This document shows positions 42,758-53,847 of a stretch of 64,000 nt of DNA, piece by piece; the first letter of the stretch is position 1; every line of letters starts with the position of its first letter. The position numbers were made by a program, and so were the translations under genes. The DNA comes from Eulemur rufifrons (taxonomy: Eukaryota; Chordata; Mammalia; Primates; Lemuridae). The notes below the pieces were generated by a model. The model was not told the DNA's origin. It worked only from the letters and a program-made list of their open reading frames with translations, and made no database searches. The stretch lies in NCBI RefSeq assembly GCF_041146395.1, contig NC_090990.1:42666001-42730000 (forward strand), in the 5' to 3' direction.

Positions 42758-44004
42758 GACTTAATGCGACAGAGTGAGACAGTTGACACTCATATACATA
42801 GCCACGTGTATCTATAATGTTGATTCCAGAATTTGCTCATTATCCTTTCCTGATCATTAAACTAGTAGTTCTCAGTGTGGCATTATTCTGTCACTATTTA
42901 TATGAGTGAGTTTCTCCCCCCTTATCATATGTGATGCAGTGGAAGAACAAAGTTGAAACCATTATCTTAGATCTTCCCAGATTATTAGAGCCAACACAGG
43001 TGGTGTTTTATTCAAAGCAATCTTTTCCCTAACACAGGTTGAATTACATTCTCCTTCTTCCATCAGACAAACATCAGACCCAATGGGCTTTGTTTTGCAA
43101 AGACAAACTGCTGAAGGCAGAGAGATTCAAAAATTGCAGGCCTTCTAAAAGAAACACACAGTTACCTTAGCCTCTAGTCTTGAAGTACAAAAACCGCCTT
43201 TGTGGTTGTCTGAAATACAAGAGATCTCAATCGCTGTTTACTGACCCTGAAACCTTGACAAAATAGGTTACCTTCAGGTCCTGAACTAGCTTCAGATTTA
43301 TCCTTTCCTTAAGGAACTACAAAAGAAAGTGAGCTATATGCACCACATCCCTTTTGTTAAGTTAGAATTAGGGGTTAGCGCAGAAGGAAATGCTTTTCAG
43401 TGAACCTTTCCTGCAGATGCCTCTGGAAAACATTGGTTGACCATGCTCTTTGAGCAGGATGTTCTAAAATGGTTTCTGTGAACATGATTTTAATAGGATT
43501 CCTATGAGAACAGAGAGAGGTTTCATGTCCATGAAAGCTCAAAACCAAATTATAAAATGTCAAGCATACTGTTTCTAGCAGGACTTCTCAGGGCCTATAA
43601 CTTGTGCATTGTGACTCTCCTAGAAGCATAAAGCATGCACAGTTTCCCAAGCTTATTTGACCAGAGAAAGCCTTTATGAGTCTGATTTTTCTTAGAACAT
43701 GGTTTGGGAAATGTCTTTAGATTATAAAAAAAAAAGTTTCCCGATGGATGCAACCTACTTTACATATCCTCTTGGAAAGGATCTACTCATTAAAAATTGG
43801 TTGTTTTTGCCATTCTTTTCACCAAAGGAGCAACAATTACTAATGTAAATGCTAAATCCTACATTATCACTTGGCACTGAGGGAGACAACTCATACAGGG
43901 GCCCAGCTTTGCAAACCTCAGCTTTACAAACTGGCTCTATCAAATCAGGTGTCACACATCATGGGAAACTTAAGGAATGAATGTGGCTAGAGCCACCACT
44001 GCAA
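42758..44004. other. Single-copy DNA, 1.2 kb, no gene seen
   Basis: No repeat family or exon supported. Confidence 0.45.
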
Positions 44005-44165
44005 GCCAAGAACTGTTTTACCCATAACATCTTCTCTTCAAAACATCTTCAAAACAACCCTGCAAACTAGTTATTATTCCCATTTTGCAGATATTGGGGG
44101 CCAGAGAGTAACTTTCCTAACTACAGCATCACGAGCATTTAACCTGTGTCTGTTTGGTTCAATAA
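44005..44165 (-). repeat. MIR SINE
   Basis: Minus orientation: 'GCAAGCCAAGAACTGTTTTACCC', 'AAAACAACCCTGCAAACTAGTTATTATTCCCATTTTGCAGATATTGGGGGCCAGAGAG'. Confidence 0.82.
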
Positions 44166-44191
44166 TACAAAGTTATTCCAAAGCACTTTAA

Positions 44192-44396
44192 CAGTGGTCC
44201 AAGAGAACTCTCTGTGATGATGGAAATGATCTGTATCCGTGCTGTCCCCTAGCTCTACCATGGTAGCCACTAGCCACATGAGGCTACTGAACACCCGAAA
44301 TGTGCCTGGTGTGACTAAGGAATTGGATTTTTATTTTAATGAATTTAAGTGTGAATAGCCACAGGTATCCCATGACTACCACGTTAGAGAATGTAG
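44192..44396 (+). mobile_element. MER3-like hAT-Charlie MITE
   Basis: 'CTCTCTGTGATGATGGAAATGATCTGTATCCGTGCTGTCC', 'CATGGTAGCCACTAGCCACATGAGGCTACTGAACACCCGAAATGTGCCTGG', 'GGATTTTTATTTTAATGAATTTAAG', 'ATAGCCACAGG'. The family is clear; the MER3 name is from memory. Confidence 0.78.
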
Positions 44397-45139
44397 CTCT
44401 ATAGCATTCTTAAGTACAGAAGCTATTTGCTTCAATTTTACCAAAACTCCAGGTTATTAGTTTTCTACTAATGAGCTCCAATTTTACTTTATATTACTAA
44501 TCAAGGAGATCCCAAAGACTGTCAAATATGGTGGAGAAAAGAAGTAACAGCAGAAAATATAGCTAAGATTGGACACGATCTAAAGGAACATAGCAGGCTA
44601 GGGCATTTCTTGTGGGGCCAGACCATCCGATGTATTTTAATAAGTGATCAGGTGAGACAGGGAAAGGCACAGCACGAGCACAAGCACTGCTCAGTCTGGG
44701 GCACTGAGAAAATGCCCAGTGCACGGCAGTGGGCTCTGACACACCATGTAAAGCTTCCCCTGTTCTATGTGCTAGCACTGAGCACATGAAAGGTTTGAAT
44801 GTTCTGCTCAAAACGTTAGACTACACGATTTGGAAAAACCCATCTAACCCAGCATCTCTATGCCCAACAAGCCCAATGAGTGATGGATAACTGTGATGAA
44901 GTATGTTTAGGTGTAAAGGGCCAGATTTTCTGAATCCCTTTTGGGAAGCTGTATTATTATTTTTTTTTTTTCAACTCTTCTTGCTAACCTTTAACACAGA
45001 TCCCAGGATTCCACCTTTGGGGGAAAAAGTACCTTAAGTTGTTAATGTTGTACCTTGATAATTTGAGAGATGACAAAAGTAAATTGTGGGTTGTTCTTCA
45101 ACTTTACTAGTTTAGCAATTCATCAGCTGATTACAGATA
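44397..45139. other. Single-copy DNA, no gene seen
   Basis: No gene or repeat recognised; a T13 run lies near 44,960. Confidence 0.45.
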
Positions 45140-45365
45140 GTACACCAGCACAGAGGTTAACAATTCGAGTTCGGCGATCACACTGTCTGGTTCAAACACT
45201 GGTTCTGTCACTTAATAGTTATGTGATCCTGCCCATGTACTAGTACTTAACTTCTCTATGCCTCAGTTTCCTCATCTGTAAAATGGGGACGAGAATGGAA
45301 TCTACCCCTCAGGGATGTTCTCACATGCTGAGATAGAGCCATACAGTAAGCACTTGTTACTGAGG
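45140..45365 (+). repeat. MIR SINE, well preserved
   Basis: Plus orientation: 'AGCACAGAGGTTAACAATTCG', 'ACTGTCTGGTTCAAACACTGGTTCTGTCACTTAATAGTTATGTGATCC', 'TCTCTATGCCTCAGTTTCCTCATCTGTAAAATGGGGACGAGAATGG', 'CATACAGTAAGCACTTG'. Confidence 0.94.
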
Positions 45366-45592
45366 ACTCAGCTCCTTTAAGGATACTGAACAAGTCACTT
45401 GTTCATACTAAATCAATGGGTTTTTTAATATATAGAATGATAACAATGTTTCCTGTATATGTGTGTATCTTTCTTATACAGTCTACAATGTAAATCAACA
45501 TGCTTTCAGAAGTGCAAAGCAATATAATAACAACATTTTCTCTTATATTAACATACAACATTTTTTCCTGGGATCAAAAAGGACCTGCTTCT

Positions 45593-45632
45593 CTAGCCTG
45601 GGTGACAGAGTGAGACCCTGCCTCCAAAAAAA
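45593..45632 (+). mobile_element. Alu 3' tail fragment (about 40 bp)
   Basis: 'AGCCTGGGTGACAGAGTGAGACCCTGCCTCC' followed by A9: the last 31 bases of an Alu right arm plus its A tail. No clean target duplication is visible (AAAAAGGACCTG at the left and AAAAAGAGGAACTG at the right are only similar). Confidence 0.85.
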
Positions 45633-45659
45633 AAGAGGAACTGTTTATTCAACAGAAAT

Positions 45660-46069
45660 CATAAAAGATGAGAATTAGAAGGATCCCTAGAAATCATTTT
45701 GTTCAATCCCCAATCCAATGTGGGATCCTCTACATTGCCCCTTTCCCTCAATTTTCCCAGCTTGTAAACTTTGAGCAAATAAGCACATTACATAAACCGT
45801 TTCACACTCAGACACGTCCATAAGCCAAAACCTGCCTCCTCTAACCTCCACACCTTTGGTGGTGAAGAGAAGAATTCTAACTCCCATTCCACACTTCCAC
45901 ATGGCAGTTTCCTAAATAGCTGAAGATAGTGAACCTGCTCCACACTTCCCCCATCACCACTGACACACACATTTTACAGTATAAATATTTCTGGTTGCTT
46001 CTATCACTTTCCTAATTCTGATTGGCTCTCCAGAGGCAGAGACAGGAATCCACATCATCTTTTTCTTTG
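45660..46069. other. Single-copy DNA with a possible CORE-SINE scrap
   Basis: 45,668-45,730 ('GAATTAGAAGGATCCCTAGAAATCATTTTGTTCAATCCCC') resembles a MIR3-type start. No gene. Confidence 0.45.
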
Positions 46070-46455
46070 TGTACAGAACACTTCTATTAGCATACCCAAG
46101 AGTGATTGGGCACCTTGAGTAGCCTACTGGCACATGACTTAAACCAACTACTTCCCATCCCCTTCAGAAGGGCCAGGTATTCATCACATCCTATTTTGCT
46201 ATTAATATTAATGGCTTGCCCCTAAGTGCAAGCCTTTGCATTTAGTCCTTTTAAATTCTACCCTGTTTGACCCAGTCCACCCTTCTCATGTGTAAAGATC
46301 AGTTTTTAGCCTGCTACTTTGGCTCCCTTGTCTGTGTTATCTGCCAATCCGGTAGGCATACTTTGTTCACTTTCTCCCAATCCCTGATAAAATTGTAAAC
46401 AATCAAAACAACTGCCAGCTGACTGCCCAAGTTTACCAGAGACACTAGACATTTA
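46070..46455. repeat. L3/CR1 LINE relic
   Basis: Phrases in the order of the mammalian L3/CR1 consensus: 'AACTACTTCCCATCCCCTTCAGAAGGGCC', 'TGCCCCTAAGTGCAAGCCTTTGCATTTAGTCCTTTTAAATTCTACCCTGTTTGACCCAGTCCACCCTTCT', 'GTAAAGATCAGTTTTTAGCC', 'TCTGCCAATCCGGTAGGCATAC', 'AATCCCTGATAAAATTGTAAAC'. It is very old; strand assignment is not attempted. Confidence 0.82.
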
Positions 46456-47574
46456 AGGCTTTTTCATTCAAATATTTGCTCATTCATTCAGTGGACACTA
46501 CTGACTGCACCCTTTGAGGAAGGCTCATAGGCAGGGGAGAGAATTATGAAGTGAAAGAGGCAGTGTCACTGTGCTTGGGACACCCACAGTCTCAGGCAGG
46601 GATGTACCGGAGTAAGTAGAATGCGGGTTCTCATGTGGGTGCCCTGGAGCATGGAGGGACAGCCATTCATTACGAGTGGATCTAGGAAGGCCTGAGAGAG
46701 GGGAAAGCAACAGAGCAGGGTGTTGATGGATAAGGAGGGGTTGCAGGCAGTGATACTGAAAAGGGAGATAACAGAACCTTGTACGAAAATGGGATTTTAA
46801 ATGATGCAAGTGACATAACTATTTTTTGTTTGTTCGTTTTGGAATATTTTTCTCCTTTCTGGGAACCTTGCTGAGAAGTAGTATGTCAACTGTTATCTCA
46901 CAACCCTCTCCTTGTCCAGAAATGGTTCATTCCACTTCTATCTTCTGATTTGGGAGTTGATAATAAAATTTATTTTTTAACTTAAAATGCAAAGCAAAAA
47001 TACCCCGTGTGTACAAAGCAGGGGCAAACTCTTCCAGCCTCTGCTTCACAACTCTGAATGTCTTAACAACATGCATGCATGCTTGCTACTGTCTGGAAGC
47101 TAGAGATGCTGGCTCCACGCTTGGAGACCGGCCTACACTGAGGCTTTATAATGCTTCCTGGGTTTTGTCCAGTTCCTCGCAGGGTGCCCAATTACATTTC
47201 ATTTTCTGTGTGGCCTTTCCTTCCTTTGAACACCGACTTGAGGGCAGGGTTAGGGTTTGAATGTGTGTTCTTCTGATATTGAAGTCCTTCATCAGGGGAA
47301 ATGCAGTCTGACTCCTGGCTGGGCTTTTGTTTATAAATGGGCTTTTCCCAGTTCTTCCTTCCAATTCAGTCTCTAGTTGAAGCTTGAAATGATTAAAGAT
47401 GTTTGCAGGAGCCAGAGTTGAGGAACTGTTTTTTTATTCTTTTCTATTGGAGGTTACCAACGCACCATCAACATCATTGCAACCACACAGAAACAAAAGG
47501 CAGTGCAATTAAGAGTGATTGGCTTTTAGTGGAAGGGTCTTTTTTCCTTGTGGAAGATGAGGAGAGATTGGTGG
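46456..47574. other. Single-copy DNA, no gene seen
   Basis: 46,455-46,530 may hold a minus-strand L2 scrap (TTTGCTCATTCATTCAGTGG). The rest is unrecognised. Confidence 0.45.
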
Positions 47575-47670
47575 ACAGGGCTGTATCTTATTCTTCTTTG
47601 TTTCCTCAGCACTGTGCACAGTACCAAGCATACAGCAGGTTCTTAATATTAATAAATACTGAATAAGGGG
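47575..47670 (+). repeat. L2 LINE 3' end
   Basis: Plus orientation: 'TTCTTTGTTTCCTCAGCACTGTGCACAGTACCAAGCATACAGCAGGTTCTTAATATTAATAAATACTGAATAAG'. Confidence 0.85.
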
Positions 47671-47971
47671 ATAGCATGATGGATGGGTGGGTGGATGGAT
47701 AACATAGTTTCCTGATCTCAAAATGAGACTGTCCTAATTAAATATAATTTTAATATTAATTTGAATCTGCAATTCTAGGCTTAAATCACTTTTTGAAGTA
47801 AATTAGGACATTGATAGGCATATTTACTTGTATAATATGCATATGCTGTAGAAGGTAGGCCACGGTGGAGAATCCTAGTCGTCTGCAGAGTGCATATGAC
47901 CCAAATCCCTCTCATTAGCTCACTGGCTAGTGAGCACAGTAGTAAGAACCAGAATCCTATCTATTAACATC
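47671..47971. other. Single-copy AT-rich DNA with a GGAT patch
   Basis: GATGGATGGGTGGGTGGATGGAT at 47,678-47,700 is simple sequence after the L2 tail. The rest is AT-rich with no gene. Confidence 0.5.
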
Positions 47972-48080
47972 TCTCCCAGAATGTTACAGATAAGAAAAAC
48001 GAGGCTGGTAGAAGTAAAGTGACTTGCCCAAGGTCACATAGCTAGAAGGTGCATAGCTTGGACTGAATTTATTGTTGCTT
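47972..48080 (-). repeat. MIR SINE fragment
   Basis: Minus orientation: 'AATGTTACAGATAAGAAAAACGAGGCTGGTAGAAGTAAAGTGACTTGCCCAAGGTCACATAGCTAGAAGGTGC'. Confidence 0.88.
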
Positions 48081-48129
48081 TCCCAGGGAAGTGGATCATT
48101 CCTATTCAAGACAGAAAAATAATATGCAG

Positions 48130-48480
48130 CAGCTCAAGCCATAATAGACCTCATGGACTGAATTAACTCCAAGGTTCCTTCCGTGTAATGAAGACCCAGC
48201 AAGTCTAAGGCATCGGGAGCCAGAGTGAAAATGGTAATTGCTCTAAATGGATAGCGCTGGATTATAACAGCCTGTCTTACCTGCCCAAAGCATGGGGTAC
48301 TCGGACGGAATGGCTGTCTCTGTCTAGCATTCACTGAATTAAAATTATGGGTAGTTTCAAACGGATTAGGAGATAAGAGGGCCTTTGGAATTATCATGTA
48401 AATGTCTTTCAAACTTGTAATAGCATTAGTATTTGACAGCTCCAAGGACTCATCCACGTTAGAGAGAGCTCACCTCCCAA
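48130..48480. other. Repeat-free segment with conserved-element character
   Basis: It holds several CpGs (CATCGGGAG, AGCGCTGG, CTCGGACGG, AAACGGAT, CCACGTTAG) in an AT-rich setting with homeodomain-like cores (GGTAATTGC, GGATTATAAC, ATTAAAATTATGG). No family repeat, no splice-framed open reading frame. It lies directly beside the tandem duplication at 48,481-48,697. Confidence 0.4.
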
Positions 48481-48697
48481 TGTAAACGGCTGGAGATCTG
48501 AAACACCATTACTGTCTGCGAGTCATGTGAGAAATGTAAAATGCACGGTACATCGGTATTGGAGCGGTTATTTTTAAGGTTAATTTTTAATATAAACTGC
48601 TGGAGACATGGAACACCATTACTGAGTGTCTGCAAGTCGATGTAAGACATTACAGTGCATCAGTATTGGAGCAGTTATTTTTAAGGTTAATTTTTAA
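48481..48697 (+). repeat. Diverged tandem duplication, two copies of about 110 bp
   Basis: Copy 1 is 48,481-48,590 (110 bp) and copy 2 is 48,591-48,697 (107 bp). Shared blocks are AAACACCATTACTG / GAACACCATTACTG, GTATTGGAGC, and an identical 24-base AT-rich end. Copy 1 has 5 CpGs and copy 2 has 1. At four homologous sites copy 1 reads CG where copy 2 reads CA. Small indels separate the middles. It is not a repeat family I recognise. Confidence 0.95.
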
Positions 48698-49769
48698 CTT
48701 CTAAGGTGGAGAAAACACAAAAAACAATAAGCTCCGTCTGTGAAGCTGCTCCTATCTAAAGACTCCCAACACCCGCTACTAAAATTGTGCTTGGCACATA
48801 AGCCACTTGGCTAACTTCAGGTGGCTGAATGAACAAAGGTTATGCACAGTCACCTGACCTGCCCATGAACTCCTAACAATAAGTACCGAGCTGGTGGTTC
48901 TTTCCACTACTCCAACATGATGGACCAACATATGATGCTATTCGAGCACTGCATGCCAGTATCAGGGTTTTTTTTAAACAAGCCAAAAAGAGTGTTTTTC
49001 ATATTTTATCTGGTTAACAGTAACATCTTATACTGTTCCATGGAGACTTACCCAGTGTGGGCCCTAAATTATCTCATGTAGCCTGGGCTGTTTATTTGAG
49101 CCACTTCTCACACGAATCTACAGCATTACCATTTAGTAATGCTGAGGACAGAGAAGCAATCATAGCTTACGCCCATCTAGACACATTACACAATTCATAC
49201 TCAGTGCAATCATGACATGGGATTTATTCAGTCTCAGACACTGACGTTGATGTGGCTCAAACCTAATTTTCTAGCGGGCAGCACAATTCTCATTGATTTG
49301 AGGAGATATATTCACATTGTCTTGCTTTGCAGACTAGCTCGTCCAGAGTCCATGCAAAAACAAATCTCTAAACATCAAAATACCAGTGGGAATGGTGGAA
49401 GAAAATTCTTTCCTTTTTTAAAGCACTGGAGTGAACTTATCACCAAAAAGACCACATTTTGACATGATGGGAAGTAACATGGCATTGTCCTACCATAAGG
49501 TGCTGAATAATCAGAAATGTACAAAAGAATTCCATTATGTGCATAAAATGATTTGCCTATCCACTCAACTGCAAACATTTGGCATTTCATATACATTAAA
49601 ATGAAATTTCCCGGAGAAACTATTGAATTTACTTTACATGGTGTAAGTACCTAAGCAATTTTACAACTATTAATACACAGGAGTCCCCTTTCAGACATGT
49701 TTGTATCTGTTGTTTTTTTGGGGTTTTTTTCTCTCCCTGTAAGATCTCTAAAATTTAAGGTAGCTTACT
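48698..49769. other. Single-copy DNA, no gene seen
   Basis: No gene or repeat recognised. Confidence 0.45.
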
Positions 49770-50078
49770 CATGTGGTTGCCAAATATTTACTGAGTGCCT
49801 CATTCCAAAGACGTTTCATTTATGGAAAAACATATATGAAAAGACACCTGCCTTCAAGGAGTTCACAACCTGGTCAGGAAGACAAGACATAAAGATGCCC
49901 GCTCTGATATACCACGTCATTTGTGAAAAGTACAGTAAAAAAGAGAAAGAGAAATCTTAGGTCAAGGGACCCTGGGAAGGCTTCTGAGAGAGCAAGTGTG
50001 CACGCAACCCTGAACTATGCACTAGTCATCAGGCGATATTGCAGAGATAGGAACAAAGCAGTGCAGCGTGCATAAAAT
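49770..50078 (-). repeat. L2 LINE 3' region
   Basis: Minus orientation: 'GCCAAATATTTACTGAGTGCCTC', 'GACACCTGCCTTCAAGGAGTTCACAACCTGGTCAGGAAGACAAGACA', 'GACCCTGGGAAGGCTTC'. Confidence 0.75.
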
Positions 50079-50079
50079 C

Positions 50080-50235
50080 ACAGAGTGTAACGACAGGCAG
50101 GGATCTTAGAGATCATCCACCCAAACCCCTGTTTCTCAGTTGAGAATATTCAGGTCCAGAGAGGTCATGTAAGTAGCTGAAGGACACACAGATCTGAATG
50201 AGACTAGAACACATCCAATCTATCCTGCCCTATCT
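50080..50235 (-). repeat. CORE-SINE (MIR3-like)
   Basis: 'GGCAGGGATCTTAGAGATCATCCACCCAAACCCCTGTTTCTCAGTTGAGAATATTCAGGTCCAGAGAGGTCATGTAAGTAGC' follows the MIR3-type order. Confidence 0.75.
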
Positions 50236-51904
50236 CTGCTACACAGCCTGTCAGGGCTTCCTTTCTTTTATCTGCACACAGGTAACTCAATTCAGCATAA
50301 GTGACTCAATAGAAGTGACCACAGAGATTTGTCAAGACTCAGCTTCATCATTTAGGTTCTTTCTAAATATCAAAAGCCTTTCCATGATTCCAGTTGGAAT
50401 AAAACAAATTAAAAAGTAAGCTGTGTTCGTGACATTGTATAATGACATCATAATACAACAGTGACTTACTAGGTAAAAGTTGATAATACATTAGCACTCT
50501 TGCCACGATAAAAATGAAGTAAAAAAAAATAGAGAGAGAAATAAAGAAAAAGATCCCTAATTTCATGGTACAATAGATGTCAGAACAAGAAATGAACTTA
50601 TACCTATGAGGTCAATCTCATCTTGTAGTCAGGAAATATTAATTTGCTGATATGCTTTATGCTGGAGAGTTTAAAAGAAAATTGCCATAAATGGTGCAAC
50701 AAAATTTCAACATCTCTTATGAGGCTGAGCAAGAACAGTAAAAAGGAAACTGTTTTAGTTACCATATTTTATTACACAAAGGGCTGAATCAGAAAATTGG
50801 AATATTAAAAAAATATTTTCTACATGGACTTTGCTGATTAAATAAATAGCTTCATGCTTTTACAAAGATCTAATATGCTACAGTCATGTTTAAGGGCAGT
50901 GAGTCCTTTTTTGTAATTACTAACAGGGATGGTTTAATTACACTCATAAGTCCCAAGATACTGCCACAATACACCAGCTGGGGACTAAAGTGCCCACTCT
51001 CTACCTGATTCCTAGATTATCTGGAGTCTGACATGCAAATCCCATCAGCTTTGATTCATATCCTTCTAAGAAGGAGCTCAGGCAATATATCTTTGCCTTA
51101 TTCATAAAGAAAAATAATCACAATAGATGCATCGATTTGCTTACATTGTTAACTCTCTGGGGCATAGTTACCTACTTCCTAGAGAAGAGGAATTAGCTCA
51201 TGAGTATACTGTAATAAGCACAGACACAGCAAGATCTCAACACTCAAACATCCCAACACTCCGGTAAGTGGAAGATGCATCTCAGGATCCTTCTTTGGAT
51301 AAGGGAATGGTTCCATTAAATAAATGATAAAAGCACACTATGTGAATTGATAGCAATTCACAGGATAGAAAATCCAGCCCCCCTCACTCCGGGCCCAAAA
51401 AACTGACTTTCCTAAGAAGAGAAATGGGGGAACCAAGAAGGCTTCAAAGATACAGGTCAGTTAAAACTGTTTTAAACATGTATTTCCCACCTTGATTTTC
51501 CTTGGGGGGATTATCCTCTCATCCCAGTTTTAGTCCATGTAGTTGGGTGGGGCTGACCTCATTCTCTGGCTGCAGAGGCAGACCTGAGGTCCAGTCCTGG
51601 CCAACAAGCATGAATTCTACCACCTCAACCCTAACTGTAGTGACTGGTTCAGGAATGAGAACATGTCCCCTGAGAGCCAGCCTGAGGCCATTCTGTGGAT
51701 CTACTGAGAAAAAGCCCTCTTTCAGACTAAGATTTTTGTCATTAACAACATAAAGAGTCCACATATACTCAACATTCTAAATTCAAACTTCTAACTTAAC
51801 ATGGTAGCAGGTGTGTGAGGGACCCTCTACCAACCTTCCGTCAAAATTAAAAGAATGTATAGAAAGGAAAAATGCAGTATCTTGAGACTGCACCCGAGGT
51901 TACG
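50236..51904. other. Single-copy DNA, 1.7 kb, no gene seen
   Basis: AT-rich with no recognised family. The overlapping open frames at 51,502-51,764 lie on both strands and resemble nothing known. Confidence 0.45.
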
Positions 51905-52882
51905 AGAATCTTATATCTAGAAAACCCCAGAGACTCCACCAAAAGACTCCTAGAGCTGATAAATTCAGCAAAGTCTGAGGTTACAAAATCAATGTACACA
52001 AATCAGTAGCATTCCTATACACCAGTAAAAGTCAAGCAGAGAGTCAAATCAAAGACTCAATACCATTCACAACAGACACAAAGAAAATAAAACACCTAGG
52101 AATATGCTTAACAAGGAGGTGAAAGATCTCTACAAAGAGAACTACAAAACACTGAGGAAAGAAATCGCAGATAACACAAACAAATGGAAAAACATATTAT
52201 GCTCATGGATCGGTAGAATCAACATTGCTAAAATGCCTGTCCGTACTACCCAAAATGATTTACAGATTCAGTGCAATCCCCATCAAAATACCAATGTCAT
52301 ATTTCACAGATCTAAAAAAAATAATAATTCTATGCTTCGTTTGGAACCAGAAAAGAGCCCAGATAGCCAAAGCAATCTTACACAAAAAGAACAAATCTGG
52401 GGCATCACATTATCAGACTTCAAACTATACTACAAGACTACAGTAACCCAAACAGCATATATTGGCACAAAAATAGAGACATAGACCAATGGAACAAAAC
52501 AGAGAACCCAGATATAAAACCATCCACATACAGCCAACTGATCTTTGACAAAGCAGAGAACAATATACACTGGGGAACAGAAGCCCTGTTCAGTAAATCA
52601 TGCTGGGAAAATTGGATAGCCACATGCAGAAGAATGAAACAGGATCCATATCTCTCACCACTGACAGAGATTAATTCAAGATGGATAAAAGACTTAAATG
52701 TAAGGAATGAAGCCATAAGAATTCTAGAAGAAAATGCTGGAAAAACTTCTAGATATCAGCCCAGGCAAAGAATTTATGCAGAAGACTCCAAGGGCAATCA
52801 CAGCAACAACAAAAATAAATAAAGAGAACTTGATAACCTGAACTTTTGTACCCCCATAAGGAGCTGAAATAAAAAAAAAAAG
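51905..52882 (+). mobile_element. L1 LINE with internal deletion fused to the 3' tail
   Basis: Plus-strand ORF2 sequence runs from 'TCTAGAAAACCCCAGAGACTCCACC' (LENPRDST-like) through '[18 protein letters not shown]..'-like and '[15 protein letters not shown]'-like stretches to '[15 protein letters not shown]' and the ATTKINK-like end near 52,820. At about 52,831-52,836 it jumps straight to 'AACCTGAACTTTTGTACCCCCATAAGGAGCTGAAATAAA' and A11. Compared with the L1 at 57,886-58,908, roughly 1.1 kb of ORF2 C-terminus and 3' UTR is missing. All frames are broken. No target duplication could be read. Confidence 0.9.
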
Positions 52883-53296
52883 GGAACCTGATTAAATAAA
52901 TTGATTAACTCAAAAGAGAAATATAATTGTAGGTAAATTTAGTAGGAGATTTTGAATATAAATTTTTATTGGGTTAGTTATGTTTCTACTCATTATTATG
53001 TGACTTAAAAATTATACTGTACCTTGCTGATTTTTAAAAAGCTATTATTATGATTTATTTAAAAAAGAAAGTGAGAAAACTATACTGCTAATCCTAAGGA
53101 TTCAGTCATAAATCTCTACTGTTTTGTAATAAAACCAATTTCCAATAATACTGGAAACTCCCCCATTCCCCCCCAAAAAAAACAAAAAAAGAAAAGACCA
53201 GAGGAGAAAAACTAAATATTTTATGGGTATGTCAGTATGAAACACAAAATCTAAGCCTAAATCCACTCTACTCTTTGATCCAGAATAATATAAGAC
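52883..53296. other. AT-rich single-copy DNA, no gene seen
   Basis: No gene or repeat recognised; a C7-A7 run lies near 53,168. Confidence 0.45.
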
Positions 53297-53500
53297 CATG
53301 CTGTCTACTATGGCAGCCACTAGCCACATGGGGGCTATTTAAAATTAAGCAAAATTCAATTTTTTAAAAAATTTCAGTTCTTAATCATACCAGCTACATT
53401 TCAAATACTTAATAGCCATGTGTGGCCAGTGGCTACCATAGTGGACAGCACAGATACAGAACATTTCCATCACCACTAAAAGTTACAATGGAGAATGTTG
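53297..53500 (-). mobile_element. MER3-like hAT-Charlie MITE
   Basis: 'CATGCTGTCTACTATGGCAGCCACTAGCCACATGGGGGCTATTTAAAATTAAGC', 'TACATTTCAAATACTTAATAGCCATGTGTGGCCAGTGGCTACCATAGTGGACAGCACAGATACAGAACATTTCCATCACC'. It is the same family as 44,192-44,396 in the opposite orientation, and better preserved. Confidence 0.85.
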
Positions 53501-53589
53501 ATAATAATGCTGCCCATTCTAGATGTGGAATGCAGTCACAATACTAACCAGAAAATCAAGTTGCCACAAAAGATTAATGAATGAAAATA

Positions 53590-53835
53590 TCCATCCATGG
53601 GTTAAGATAGTCATCAAAGCATTACTAATTTTAAAAAGAGAATTAGCAACAACTTAAATGTATAAAGGGAAGGGTTAAATTATAATATAGGTATATTAAA
53701 AATATTATATAACTGTTAACAGGACATTTAAAAGTGTTTTTTAAAGAGATATGGGAATAATGTGAAGTTTTCTTAACAAAAAAATAAATAATGTATTAAC
53801 AGGATGAACTCCACAAAGTAAAATGTTATAGCAAA
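53590..53835 (+). mobile_element. Old L1 (L1M-age) 3' fragment
   Basis: 'AGCAACAACTTAAATGTATAAAGGGAAGGGTTAAATTATAATATAGG', 'AATATTATATAACTGTTAACAGGACATTTAAAAG' match the L1M terminal region 'AACCTAAATGTCC..GGGGAATGGTTAAATAAATTATGG..'. Strongly diverged. Confidence 0.6.
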
Positions 53836-53847
53836 AAGAATAAAAAA

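Noticed and set aside
45593..45632. Clean target-site duplication around the Alu tail fragment
   Set aside because: The flanking words are similar but not matching; the fragment could equally be the remains of a larger deleted Alu.
48481..48697. CRISPR-like or gene-family tandem array
   Set aside because: Only two diverged copies, no spacers, no coding frame; this is vertebrate DNA.
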